Positions 50,580 through 59,335 of a DNA stretch of 64,000 bases are shown here, piece after piece (the stretch's first letter is position 1; each line of letters starts with the position of its first letter). The DNA comes from CAUZIZ01 sp965218775 (lineage in GTDB: Bacteria > Acidobacteriota > UBA6911 > RPQK01 > JAJDTT01): NCBI GenBank assembly GCA_965218775.1, contig CBDCLS010000003.1, forward strand, positions 930,001 through 994,000, given 5' to 3'. The translations under genes and the position numbers were made by a program. The notes beneath the pieces are model-generated. The model did no database searches. It saw only the letters and a list, made by a program, of their open reading frames with translations, and was not told the origin of the DNA.

Positions 50580-52382
50580 TTGAAGAGGAAGAAGAGAATT
50601 TTTGGCGAGTCGTTCCTGGTAATAGTTGCCTCGTTACCCTTCCTGGTGGCTGCCGAACAGTGCCTCTGCGGTCTCGAGATCGGATACTCGGTCAATCTTC
50701 AGCTGAGAACGGAGCACCGCTGCCAGGTAGAAATGCGGATCCGAGGGATCAACCATCCCTATCTGGATCTGTCGCTCCCCGCCTGGACCAACCTCTATCA
50801 ACTGAGGAATTTTGTCGACAACCTCAGTGACGTCAGTGTCGTGGACGCGGCTGGTGAGCCGTTAGAAGTTAGGCGTATCGGGAGCCACACCTGGCGCGTC
50901 AAGACCGATGCGGTGGCATCACTCAGCGTTCGCTACCAGGTCTTCGCCAACGTACCGGGGGACTTCTACAGCCTGATCGATGAGAACCACGCCTTTCTCA
51001 ACGGAGCCAACGTTTTCCTCTACCTGCAGCAGCATCGCCACATGCCTCATCGGGCAGAATTCGAGGATCTGGATCCGACGTGGCGCATCGCCACCGGACT
51101 CGACCAGGACGGATCGGAGATTGCTTTCCGGGCCCAGGATTACGATCATCTTATCGACTGCCCGTTCGAGATCAGCGACTTCCAGAGAATCGATTTTCGT
51201 TCCCACGGTGTAGATTTCGAGATTGTTTACCACGGCCAGCGAGGAGTGGAGGAGCCGGAGAAGTTTCGCTCTACCCTCGAACCCCTAGTAGAGACCTCGT
51301 TCCAGCTTATGCAGGATGTCCCACTGAAACGCTATGTCTTCATCTACCACTTCACCGGGGTCAAACGCGGGGGAGGTATGGAGCATCGTAACTCTTCCGC
51401 CATCAATAAACCTCCAGCCGTCGAGCCCATCACCTCGGCTCGGAACTATCTGGGCATTGCCGGAGTCTCGGCGCACGAGTTCTTTCACCTCTGGAACGTG
51501 AAGAGGATTCGACCGCACCACTACCTCGAGCCCGATTGGACTCGACCCATCCCGACCCCGGCGCTCTGGTTCAGTGAGGGGTTTACCAGCTACTACGGAA
51601 GTCTCATTCTGCTCCGCTCTGGCCTTTACACTCCGGCCCGCTTCTTTCGCTCCATAGCGGGGCGGATTCGAGCAATCGAAGGAAGATCTTCGCATCGGTC
51701 CCTGAGCGTTGAAAGGGTCTCCGCCGACGCCTGGCGCTACCCTGAACCCTCCTACCTTCTCCCTGAGAACAGCTACAGCTATTACAGCAAGGGAGCCGTG
51801 CTGGCATTCTTGGCGGACCTGAAAATTCGGTCGGAGACGAAGGGACGCCGTTCCCTGGATGATGTCATGCGCTTCTTGAACTGGTTCTACGCTAAGCCGG
51901 GAAAGGGGTTTAAGCCCCAAGACCTACCCCGTGTCTTCAGTTCGTTGTGCGAATGTGACTTCAGCGAGTTTTTTCAGAATTACGTGAGCGGTACGGACGC
52001 CCTACCCTATGAGGAATACCTGGCGCTAGCGGGATTGGAACTGGTTCGTGGAGAGAAGGCCGCTACCGACTTCGGCTTCGAGGCCCCCAACGGCGAGCCG
52101 CCAATCGTTGCACGGATCGACGAGGACTCAGCGGCCGCTGAAGCCGGGCTCCAATTGGCGGACGTGGTCCGGTCCCGATACCGTGGAACGGAAGCCGGGG
52201 AAGAGGTATCGTTGAAGATCTCGCGGGACGGCCGGGAGCAGGATCTCAGTTTTGTGACAGGCAAAAAGCAGGTTCTCAGCATCCAGATCCGCAGCCTGGA
52301 GGATCCAAGTCCGGCCCAGCGCCGCGTCCGTAAGGGTCTAGTGGAAGGGGACCGGGAGCCTTCAGAGAGCAGTGATCAGTAA
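50580..52382 (+). CDS. M61 family metallopeptidase with PDZ domain
   Basis: 600 residues, exported (FGESFLVIVASLPFLVAAEQ near the start). The TTG start has AGAGGA 8 bases before it. The first 180 residues are a beta-sandwich (MRIRGINHPYLDLSLPAWTN), followed by the zinc site H-E-F-F-H at residues 299-303 in SAHEFFHLWNVKRIRP and a downstream Glu333 in WFSEGFTSYYG. A helical domain and a C-terminal PDZ (IVARIDEDSAAAEAGLQLAD, about 510-590) complete the glycyl-aminopeptidase-like architecture. It trims N-terminal residues of extracellular peptides. The last 20 residues are a charged tail. Confidence 0.92.
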   Translation: MKRKKRIFGESFLVIVASLPFLVAAEQCLCGLEIGYSVNLQLRTEHRCQVEMRIRGINHPYLDLSLPAWTNLYQLRNFVDNLSDVSVVDAAGEPLEVRRIGSHTWRVKTDAVASLSVRYQVFANVPGDFYSLIDENHAFLNGANVFLYLQQHRHMPHRAEFEDLDPTWRIATGLDQDGSEIAFRAQDYDHLIDCPFEISDFQRIDFRSHGVDFEIVYHGQRGVEEPEKFRSTLEPLVETSFQLMQDVPLKRYVFIYHFTGVKRGGGMEHRNSSAINKPPAVEPITSARNYLGIAGVSAHEFFHLWNVKRIRPHHYLEPDWTRPIPTPALWFSEGFTSYYGSLILLRSGLYTPARFFRSIAGRIRAIEGRSSHRSLSVERVSADAWRYPEPSYLLPENSYSYYSKGAVLAFLADLKIRSETKGRRSLDDVMRFLNWFYAKPGKGFKPQDLPRVFSSLCECDFSEFFQNYVSGTDALPYEEYLALAGLELVRGEKAATDFGFEAPNGEPPIVARIDEDSAAAEAGLQLADVVRSRYRGTEAGEEVSLKISRDGREQDLSFVTGKKQVLSIQIRSLEDPSPAQRRVRKGLVEGDREPSESSDQ

Positions 52383-52427
52383 TTATCAGTAATATCAGTA
52401 AGCAGTCCCGGAAACAGCAGCAGCGAA

Positions 52428-52500
52428 CAGAGCCGCGAGCGACTTGAGCAGTTAGCAGTATGAGGCCAAGTTCCGAGGAGCGACCGGTCAGCAGCACAAT
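52428..52500. repeat. Intergenic repeat family D, copy 2
   Basis: CAGAGCCGCGAGCGACTTGA, then AGCAGTATGAGGCCAAGTTC and CGAGGAGCGACCGG, homologous to 38685-38758. Just upstream, 52370-52403 has short direct repeats of ATCAGTAAT type (ATCAGTAATTATCAGTAATA), which may be part of the unit. Confidence 0.75.
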
Positions 52501-52524
52501 CTCGCCGGAGACAAGATCCACCTG

Positions 52525-53973
52525 TCACACAAACCGAAGCCCCCGTTGACCCCCCAGGCCTCGATTTTCCTGATAGTCCAGCTCCTTCTTCGGCAATCCC
52601 ACCAACTTGCCATCCTCTACCCAGGCCTCATCGCCACCGTAGAGACTCTGGATCAGCAGGTCAGTGAGACGATCCAAATCTACTAGATGGCCAGGCTCCT
52701 GTGAGAGATCCGTTGTCTCCTTGGGATCGTTTTCGATATCGAAGAGCTGGCGATGATTTCCCGTTGGGTAGTAGATCAGCTTGAAACTTTCGCTGCGAAT
52801 CATGCGTGTGGCCTCCGCTCCCTCGGAGTGCTCACCGTACAGATGATCCCGCCTCTGTTGTCCTGCCAGAGAGAGTCCGTCGACGGTCTCGGGAATAGGT
52901 AGGTCGCAGAGATCCAATAGAGTGGGCATCAGGTCTCCGAACTCTGCCAGACGATTATCCTGGCTGCCGCTCGAGAATCGGTCATCGTGGCTCAGCGGGA
53001 CCATCACCAGGGGAATCTTGGCCGACATCTCGTAGAAGGGCATCATGGTCCAGAGTCCGTGCTCTCCTACCATGTGTCCGTGGTCACTGGTGAAGACGAG
53101 GATCGTATCATCCAGGATGCCTTCCTCGCGGAGGGTTCCCACGACCATGCGGATCTGATGGTCGATGTGGGTGATGGTGGCGTAGAAGGCGCGTCGAGCT
53201 AATTCCAACTCCCGCCAGGCCGCACCCACCAAAGCGCTGCGGTTGAGGTTGCGGGTTTTGATCATGTAGGGAAGTTGCCCGAGATCCGCCGACCAATCTC
53301 CGGTTGCGGGACGGTCCATCTCCAGGTCTCGATAGAGGTCCAGATAACATTGGAGGGGCGTCATGGGAGGGTGGGGAGCAGAGAAGGAGAGATACCAGAA
53401 ACCCGGCTTGCGAGTGTCCCGACGGTGGATTGTCCGACACATCTCCCTGGCCGCCCAATTGACGGGATGGCAATACTCGGGTAGATGCCAGGGCCGGCTC
53501 AGGAAGTCATTGTGTGCCATGCCGCCTGCGTACTCCATGCCGGGATAACCCTGCTCTGCGAGAAAGAGCTCGTAGTCATCGGCGCGGCCCTCCAGATGGC
53601 GGCGTCCCTGCTCCTCTAATAGGACATCGTCGAACCCGATCCGGTTGCGTTGAGGATAGACATGAAGCTTTCCCACGGCGAAGGCCTGGTAGCCTCCATC
53701 GCGGAAACACTGCGGCAGGGTCTTTGCCTCCGGAAAGGGCGCTCGCTCCTGAAAGGACCGATCCCCGTGGGAGCGGGCCGTCATTCCGGTCATGAGAGTT
53801 CGGCGAGCCGGAATGCAGGAAGGACAGGCTGAGTAGGCGTTGGTGAAGGTGACACCATTTCGGCGCAGCTGGTTTACCGTGGGCGTGATGAGGACCGGAT
53901 GAGGGACGGTTCCGGTCAGGGGGCCACCCCAGTGGTCGGTACAGATCAGGAGAACGTTGGGTCTGGAACCCAT
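52525..53973 (-). CDS. Formylglycine-dependent sulfatase
   Basis: 482 residues. The activation motif C-x-P-x-R is CIPAR at residues 53-57 (SACPSCIPARRTLMTGM); its Cys would become formylglycine. Other sulfatase marks: NVLLICTDHWGG near residue 6 (metal Asp), GKLHVYP near residue 101, FSAPHPPMTP and FTSDHGHMVGEHGLW near residue 288 (metal ligands). It removes sulfate from glycans or arylsulfates. No signal peptide is evident, so it may be cytosolic or use another export route. No anaerobic activating enzyme or FGE gene is in the window. Convergent with the M61 gene. Confidence 0.93.
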   Translation of the reverse strand: MGSRPNVLLICTDHWGGPLTGTVPHPVLITPTVNQLRRNGVTFTNAYSACPSCIPARRTLMTGMTARSHGDRSFQERAPFPEAKTLPQCFRDGGYQAFAVGKLHVYPQRNRIGFDDVLLEEQGRRHLEGRADDYELFLAEQGYPGMEYAGGMAHNDFLSRPWHLPEYCHPVNWAAREMCRTIHRRDTRKPGFWYLSFSAPHPPMTPLQCYLDLYRDLEMDRPATGDWSADLGQLPYMIKTRNLNRSALVGAAWRELELARRAFYATITHIDHQIRMVVGTLREEGILDDTILVFTSDHGHMVGEHGLWTMMPFYEMSAKIPLVMVPLSHDDRFSSGSQDNRLAEFGDLMPTLLDLCDLPIPETVDGLSLAGQQRRDHLYGEHSEGAEATRMIRSESFKLIYYPTGNHRQLFDIENDPKETTDLSQEPGHLVDLDRLTDLLIQSLYGGDEAWVEDGKLVGLPKKELDYQENRGLGGQRGLRFV

Positions 53974-54048
53974 TCGTGGCTACTCGATCGTGGGCGCCAA
54001 TGGCCCTAAGACCTGGGCTGATTCGGGCCCTTGTGGAAAAGGAGCGTT

Positions 54049-54666
54049 TCAGTGGACGGTCGTAGAGTGATGCGAATCCTGTTCAGTAGGACTCTCTGCC
54101 ATCTCCCCGGCAATGGAAACCAATATACTCCTGCTGGCAGATGCCATCGCCTCCAACAAATGGTCCAGGTCGACTCCTTGATCCAGGTGAGTGTCGCCCC
54201 TGTTGAGTGCCGCCAGGATCTGGGACAACAGGGACATCATCTGGGTGAGGACAAGACCTGATTTGCGGCCCAGCATCTCAGGATGGGTTCCCCGCTCGTC
54301 GTGCTTCCGAAGCCACTCGAGATTCTCGTCCAGGATCAGGAGAGCGCGGGTGCGATAGTTCCCAGCCCTCTGATCAATCAGTGGGTCGTACTCCTGCCTG
54401 ACTCGCTCCCAAACGAACTCCACCTGCTCAGTGAACTCTTGGTAGGCACTCCCTGGACGCGTTTTGCGCCCGCGCAAGATCCGATCCAGGACGGCTTCGA
54501 GGCTGGTACCTCCTCGGTGAAGCTCATCTCTCATATAGGCCTCTACCTCGAGACCGCGCAGGGCAATACCCAGGGAAAACAGTGCTGGATCGAGCGGGTG
54601 CGAGGAGGCGATTGAAGCAGAATCGGAACCCTGGCTTCCGAGAATTGAACCTTGCTGGTCAGTCAT
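54049..54666 (-). CDS. Hypothetical helical protein
   Basis: 205 residues with no signal peptide or membrane helix, mostly alpha-helical (FSLGIALRGLEVEAYMRDEL, TRALLILDENLEWLRKHDER, LTQMMSLLSQILAALNRGDT). No domain family was recognised. GGGAG lies about 14 bases before the ATG. It lies 75 bases after the sulfatase gene start region on the same strand, so it may be upstream in that transcript. Soluble cytosolic role assumed. Confidence 0.55.
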   Translation of the reverse strand: MTDQQGSILGSQGSDSASIASSHPLDPALFSLGIALRGLEVEAYMRDELHRGGTSLEAVLDRILRGRKTRPGSAYQEFTEQVEFVWERVRQEYDPLIDQRAGNYRTRALLILDENLEWLRKHDERGTHPEMLGRKSGLVLTQMMSLLSQILAALNRGDTHLDQGVDLDHLLEAMASASRSILVSIAGEMAESPTEQDSHHSTTVH

Positions 54667-54760
54667 TCCGGGCCAATCTCCCAGTCAGTGCCTTCTCTTC
54701 CACCGAATGTGGGGATCATACCTATGACCGGTGACGCGTTGTGTTACGCTGCACCCGATC

Positions 54761-54868
54761 ATGCTCGTGGAACTTCTGGAGTTCTTGCTGCCCAGGGAAC
54801 CAGATCGGGATCCAGGCTTCCGTCAGGAGATCCGAAGACTGGCAAGGCGCTCGCTCTGTAAGAGGTAG
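54761..54868 (+). CDS. Possible 35-residue leader peptide or short protein
   Basis: Short open frame MLVELLEFLLPREPDRDPGF then RQEIRRLARRSLCKR, with an amphipathic leucine-rich start and basic end, ending 22 bases before the phosphoesterase ATG in another frame. No ribosome binding site is seen. Coding is uncertain; length, charge pattern and position are the only support. Confidence 0.3.
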   Translation: MLVELLEFLLPREPDRDPGFRQEIRRLARRSLCKR

Positions 54869-54890
54869 CCTCACTCGAGAAGGTAGCGAT

Positions 54891-55883
54891 ATGACAAACG
54901 ACCGGAAAGACGGGTGGACCTTCCTGCACGTTAACGACAGCCACATGGGTACGCCCCGCTCGTATCGCTTTCGTCCGGCAATCAACCGACGCTGGGTGGC
55001 GATCAGGCGTCAGATGTCGGGGATCGATGCCGAGTTCCTTCTACATGGAGGCGATTTGACGCGCGATGGCGAGACCCACGAGTTCGAATACCAACAGGCG
55101 CGAGAGGATCTGGGCATGCTTCCGTTCCCTGCCTTTGTCATCCCGGGAAACATGGACGTTGGCAACAAACACGCGTTGCAGAATGGAGCCAAACCCAAAT
55201 GGGCCGAGCTGGGATTGGATTGGAACGACCCAGACTGCAACATGACCTCGCGAAGCCTCGACTTCTTCTCTTCCTATTTCGGACCCATTCACTGGACATT
55301 CCTGTATCGCGGCGTTCGCTTTACCGGCTTCTTCGCGGCGCTGGCCGGATCGGGGTTGCCGCAGGAGGAGCGTCTCTGGCGAATGCTCGAGCGAATACCG
55401 GAGCTGCCGCCGGCCCGACAGCACGTGGCGATGATGCACTACTGGCCTTTCATGGAGCAGCCCGAGGAACCAGCATGGGACCTGACCGATCCGGATCAAT
55501 ACGACAACTGGTATTTTTCCATTGACTCACCACACCGCCGGCGGCTATGGGAGCTGCTGCGGGCCAGTCGTGTGGATATCCTCTTTTGTGGCCACGTTCA
55601 CACCGGTCGCCCGGTCCAGGTTGTCGACGGCATCCGGCTCTATCGGACTCAATCCGCCGGAAATTCTGCTCAACTCGTCGAGCGCTGGTCCGACGCTGAT
55701 ACTCGCTATGGTTTCCATCGAGGTGACGTCACCGAGGAAGGAATTCACGTATCCTTCGTCCTCGGCGAGGATCAGTGCGAGGAGTTCAACAGCTACGGCC
55801 CCATGGGGCACCCGGGGATCAAGACACGCGACTACTCCATAGCGAGGGAAAATCCCCCACTCGTACCCCATTGGCACGGATGA
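54891..55883 (+). CDS. Calcineurin-like metallophosphoesterase
   Basis: 330 residues from ATG 54891 (GAAGG upstream); the longer frame has no ribosome binding site and overlaps the short frame. Metal motifs in order: LHVNDSHMG (D-x-H), LLHGGDLTRDGE (GD), VIPGNMDVGN, where the usual GNHD is GNMD, HVAMMHYW (His), and ILFCGHVHTGRP (G-H-x-H). The His to Met change in the GN(H/M)D motif weakens the proton-donor position, so phosphodiesterase activity may be altered. No export signal. Isolated from other genes. Confidence 0.87.
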   Translation: MTNDRKDGWTFLHVNDSHMGTPRSYRFRPAINRRWVAIRRQMSGIDAEFLLHGGDLTRDGETHEFEYQQAREDLGMLPFPAFVIPGNMDVGNKHALQNGAKPKWAELGLDWNDPDCNMTSRSLDFFSSYFGPIHWTFLYRGVRFTGFFAALAGSGLPQEERLWRMLERIPELPPARQHVAMMHYWPFMEQPEEPAWDLTDPDQYDNWYFSIDSPHRRRLWELLRASRVDILFCGHVHTGRPVQVVDGIRLYRTQSAGNSAQLVERWSDADTRYGFHRGDVTEEGIHVSFVLGEDQCEEFNSYGPMGHPGIKTRDYSIARENPPLVPHWHG

Positions 55884-56000
55884 GATTCGACTCGAACGGT
55901 CAACATCGATAGCGGCGAGAATCTCGGAGGAGTGCCCTTACTACGCCGGGCACTGCTCGAAGTTCAGCTTCGAGAGACAGGTCTTTAAAACGCACGGGAC

Positions 56001-56536
56001 CTACCACCTGAACGATCGCTCCGGGTGGAAGAAAGCTGCTTGTTCCTTTTCGCCGGCACTCGCCTGGTACCGCTCTTTTCGATCCAGGTAGAGGCGGTGT
56101 TGCGGTTGGTGTGTCCAGCCGGCAATGCGCCTTCGGGTCAAGTGCGAGTCGGCGTTGGAGTAGTCGATCGCCATGACCGTATTTCCGCGCCATTCGGTCT
56201 CGGTCCGAAAGCCGATCACCGGGTCGGATTTCGGTCCCAGGTAGTCGCCGATGCCGCCGCCCTCCTGCTGGGGAAGCATGACGATCTCCTCTGTTTTCTT
56301 CTCCCGCAGCGGATACTTCAACTCGATCTTGCTCCCCGCACGGACCCGCCGAAAGACGAGGTAGTCCCCTTGTTGAGTCGGATCCGCGGGTGCACCGTCC
56401 ACCCAGGACTCAATCCGGTCGGCGTAGGAGGGCTTTCTGATCTTCACAGCAAACCCTTGAAGGGCTCATGACTGGTCACAGATGCCGTCGGGGTGTCCAG
56501 GCTGAAGTGGAGATTGACGGAGAGCCCGTCTGGGTC
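56001..56536 (-). pseudogene. C-terminal remnant of a GH127-like (DUF1680) glycoside hydrolase
   Basis: Two frames join into one tail: DPDGLSVNLHFSLDTPTASV then TSHEPFKGLL (56536 to about 56447), and after a frameshift VKIRKPSYADRIESWVDGAP, YLVFRRVRAGSKIELKYPLR and WRGNTVMAIDYSNADSHLTR. This order matches the beta-sandwich C-terminus of GH127 beta-L-arabinofuranosidase-like proteins (R-x-P-x-W-A-x-x ... G-Y-x-x-x-x-R-x-x-x-x-G-x-x-V-x-L). The catalytic barrel is missing: the sequence begins after a stop, 10 bases from the end of the neighbouring propeller gene. A deletion probably removed about two thirds of the gene. Confidence 0.7.
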
Positions 56537-56545
56537 TTACGTCAC

Positions 56546-58060
56546 CTAGTGTCGACGCGGCCTCAGACACTTGAAACCGTAGACAGTGGCCTTTTTCAGA
56601 TAGAGCTTGAGACGGACCGTTCCACGACGCAGATGCTCTTTCAGGTCTTCCTGACCCTTCCAATGGACGGTCAGCTCATGACCAGCCCCGGTGATGGGTT
56701 CGGAGTCGTCGCGGGAAAAACCTTCCAGAACCTGACCTGAATCGTCCAGCAACTCGGACTGGATCGATCCTCCCTCGGCGTTGGCGTTGAGGTGGAAGAG
56801 ACTCGAATCGCTGCGGACTCGTAGACGATGGGTCAGGAGGGTGCCTTCGGACTCTGCTTTCAACCCCAAGAAGGCCCCTGGATCCAGGAGCGCGACGCCC
56901 ATGCCCCGATCTCCGCCAGAATCGTGGAGTGGATTGGTGCTGGCATGGTAGAAGATTGCAGTCTTGTCCCCGATGGTTGCATCGGCCGGGATCGGCATGA
57001 TGTACCCGGCATCCCATTTTCCCTGCTCGGACGAACCCATGAAGGGCTGACGCACGCGATGCCAGTCGATTCCGTCCCGACTGACGCCCAACTCGCCATA
57101 CATTTCGTGGGAAACCTCGTCGAAGCCTCCCTGCAGCATGATGTACGTGTTCCGGGCTTTAGAAACCTTGAAGATTCCCGGAGTGTAGAGGTGCCAGGTG
57201 GGAGGGTCCGCTGCATCGGGTGTGTGGACCGTCCTGGGGCGGGACCAGTGGTAGCCATCAGGGCTGGTAGCACGTGAGATGGAACGGAGTCCCCTCTCAT
57301 GGCTGCGAAAGTAGCCGACGAAAGCTCCGATGCGGTCGTCCCAGAAGAAGATGTTCTGGGAATCGAAGGGTCCCAACCGGTTTCCGTAACCGCTCGAGGT
57401 CCAGTTGACCCCGTCTGGCGAACTTGCCATGTGGGCAGCCCGGCCCCGGAAATCCCAGCTCTGGAGCATCATTTTATAGCGGCGCTTGGGGTCAGGATCG
57501 GCATAGTCCTTCTCCACCCAGTACGAAGGTGTCCCCCTGATCCCTTCATGTTCGTGCAGGACGATGTTGTTTGCCTTGGAGCCTTGGTACTCGACGATAC
57601 CCAAAGACGGTTTCTCCCACTGAAAGCCGTCCCTGGAGGTGGCGTACATGCACCAGCTCTCGTTGCCTCCTCCGCCCGGCTTGGGACGGATCACCTGGTA
57701 CCACATCTTGTAAAGCCCCTCTTCCCGATCCTGCATCACACACGTGTAGTTCAAGTTCCCCACTTCCCAGGGCTTGTCTTTGACGAGGATTGGATTCCCG
57801 GGATGCTTGCGGATCGTGCCCGGGGTGAGAGTCAGTCCCTGGGTTTCGGCTACCAGGTAATCATCGTGAAGAAAGAGATCGGTCCGATTTGATTCTGGGC
57901 CCAGCTGGACAACACGTGACTCGCTTGCGCCGTGGCTTTTCGCCAACCCTTGGCTGCACGAGGCCCCTAATCCCAACATCAAGAAGAGCAACGGATACAT
58001 TGGAGCACTGGTTCGAAACCTGACGCGGGAAGCAGGTTTAGATTGTCCGCTAACTCTCAT
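56546..58060 (-). CDS. Exported five-bladed-propeller family protein, member 6
   Basis: 504 residues with a signal sequence (SAPMYPLLFLMLGLGASCSQ; the Cys may carry lipid) and GGAG about 10 bases before the ATG. Family marks: TDLFLHDDYLVAETQGLTLT, LVKDKPWEVGNLNYTCVM, GLYKMWYQVIRPKPGGGG, FQWEKPSLGIVEYQGSKANN near residue 150 and IDWHRVRQPFMGSSEQ. The C-terminal module is EGFSRDDSEPITGAG, HWKGQEDLKEHLRRGTVRLK and KATVYGFKCL, the most diverged among the six. It ends 10 bases before the GH127 remnant, suggesting a former glycan-degradation pair. Confidence 0.8.
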   Translation of the reverse strand: MRVSGQSKPASRVRFRTSAPMYPLLFLMLGLGASCSQGLAKSHGASESRVVQLGPESNRTDLFLHDDYLVAETQGLTLTPGTIRKHPGNPILVKDKPWEVGNLNYTCVMQDREEGLYKMWYQVIRPKPGGGGNESWCMYATSRDGFQWEKPSLGIVEYQGSKANNIVLHEHEGIRGTPSYWVEKDYADPDPKRRYKMMLQSWDFRGRAAHMASSPDGVNWTSSGYGNRLGPFDSQNIFFWDDRIGAFVGYFRSHERGLRSISRATSPDGYHWSRPRTVHTPDAADPPTWHLYTPGIFKVSKARNTYIMLQGGFDEVSHEMYGELGVSRDGIDWHRVRQPFMGSSEQGKWDAGYIMPIPADATIGDKTAIFYHASTNPLHDSGGDRGMGVALLDPGAFLGLKAESEGTLLTHRLRVRSDSSLFHLNANAEGGSIQSELLDDSGQVLEGFSRDDSEPITGAGHELTVHWKGQEDLKEHLRRGTVRLKLYLKKATVYGFKCLRPRRH

Positions 58061-58129
58061 CGATTCATTCTCCTGGCTTCAATCAAGTTGGGGCCGCCCT
58101 CGGTAGGGGACCTGATAATGGTTGTGCTT

Positions 58130-59140
58130 CTACCAGCGGTGGCGATGGGGTCCGAAATCCGCTTCATAGAAAGGTGAGATCATTCTGCCCGGCTCGACGA
58201 TCGAATCGATCTGCACTAGATCTTCCTCCGAGATCGCCACGTCCAGGGCGCCCAGATTATCTTCCAATTGCGCCACCGTTCGGGGTCCGATAATGGGACT
58301 CGTGACTCCTGGCTGAGCGGCACACCAGGCCAGCGTCAACTGGGACATGGTGCAACCCTTCTCCTGGGTTAGCGGCTCGAGCGATTCACACGCCTGGAGG
58401 GCCCGCTCGTTCCAACGAGGCGACAGAAGGGGGTCGTTGGCCGCGTTGACGAATCGGCTGTCTGGTGGCGGCGGGGCGTCTCGACGGTACTTGCCGGTCA
58501 GTAACCCTCCTGCCAGCGGACTCCAGGGTAGAATCGCCACATCATAGGTACGTGCCATGCGCAGCAACTCGCGCTCCGCACGGCGATCCAGGAGATTGTA
58601 GGCCGGCTGCTCCGAGACGAAGCGGTTCAGGCGCAGCTCCCGCGAAGCCCACAGCGATTCCATAAGCTGCCAGGCGGCAAAGTTGCTGGTCCCCACATAG
58701 CGCACCTTACCTGCCCGGATCAGGTCGTCGAGCGCCTGCAGGGTCTCATCTATGGGGACGTCGGACTGAGGCCGGTGAATCTGGTAGAGGTCAATGTAGT
58801 CGGTTTTGAGACGACGGAGGCTGATCTCGCACTGTTCCAGGATGTGGCGCCGGCTGTTGCCGAAGGCGTTGGGATCGTCCTCGGATACCCTGAAATGCAC
58901 CTTGGTGGCAAGAACGAGTCGCTGGCGCTTGCCGTTCCTACTGAGGGTCTCCCCCACATACTCTTCACTCAATCCAGCCTGGTAGGCGTTGGCCGTGTCT
59001 AGGAAGTTGACTCCCATGTCGATGGCCCGGTCGATGATGGCGGCAGACTCCTCGCGGCTGGCCTTGCCACCAAACATCCAACATCCCAGACAAATTGGAC
59101 TGACCTGGACTCCAGTTCGACCCAGGAAACGATGCGCCAT
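58130..59140 (-). CDS. Cytosolic aldo/keto reductase
   Basis: 336 residues of the AKR barrel. The catalytic tetrad is complete: Asp and Tyr in NFLDTANAYQAG (about residues 48-59), Lys in LATKVHF and His in YQIHRPQ. The NADPH phosphate loop is PIIGPRTVAQLEDNLGALDV near residue 282. It has GAGGAG before the ATG and no export signal, unlike the Tat-exported relative at 13383-14519. It reduces sugar aldehydes or ketones with NADPH; substrate unknown. It follows the propeller family member 6 gene upstream on the same strand by 69 bases. Confidence 0.92.
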   Translation of the reverse strand: MAHRFLGRTGVQVSPICLGCWMFGGKASREESAAIIDRAIDMGVNFLDTANAYQAGLSEEYVGETLSRNGKRQRLVLATKVHFRVSEDDPNAFGNSRRHILEQCEISLRRLKTDYIDLYQIHRPQSDVPIDETLQALDDLIRAGKVRYVGTSNFAAWQLMESLWASRELRLNRFVSEQPAYNLLDRRAERELLRMARTYDVAILPWSPLAGGLLTGKYRRDAPPPPDSRFVNAANDPLLSPRWNERALQACESLEPLTQEKGCTMSQLTLAWCAAQPGVTSPIIGPRTVAQLEDNLGALDVAISEEDLVQIDSIVEPGRMISPFYEADFGPHRHRW

Positions 59141-59335
59141 TCACACTCCTCGTCCGTGAGAGCTTGTCGAGATCCGGCCACAAGGCCCGGTTCAACAGAG
59201 GGTTCGGATCGATACGACCTTGCCCCAGAACCCAGGCCGAGTCAAGTGTGGAAGCGGTTTGAGGCGGTGAGTTAAGATAGGGGCACAAGTGATGGTCTTG
59301 CCCGTTAGCCTTTGGTTACCAGACGGAGGGATTGA

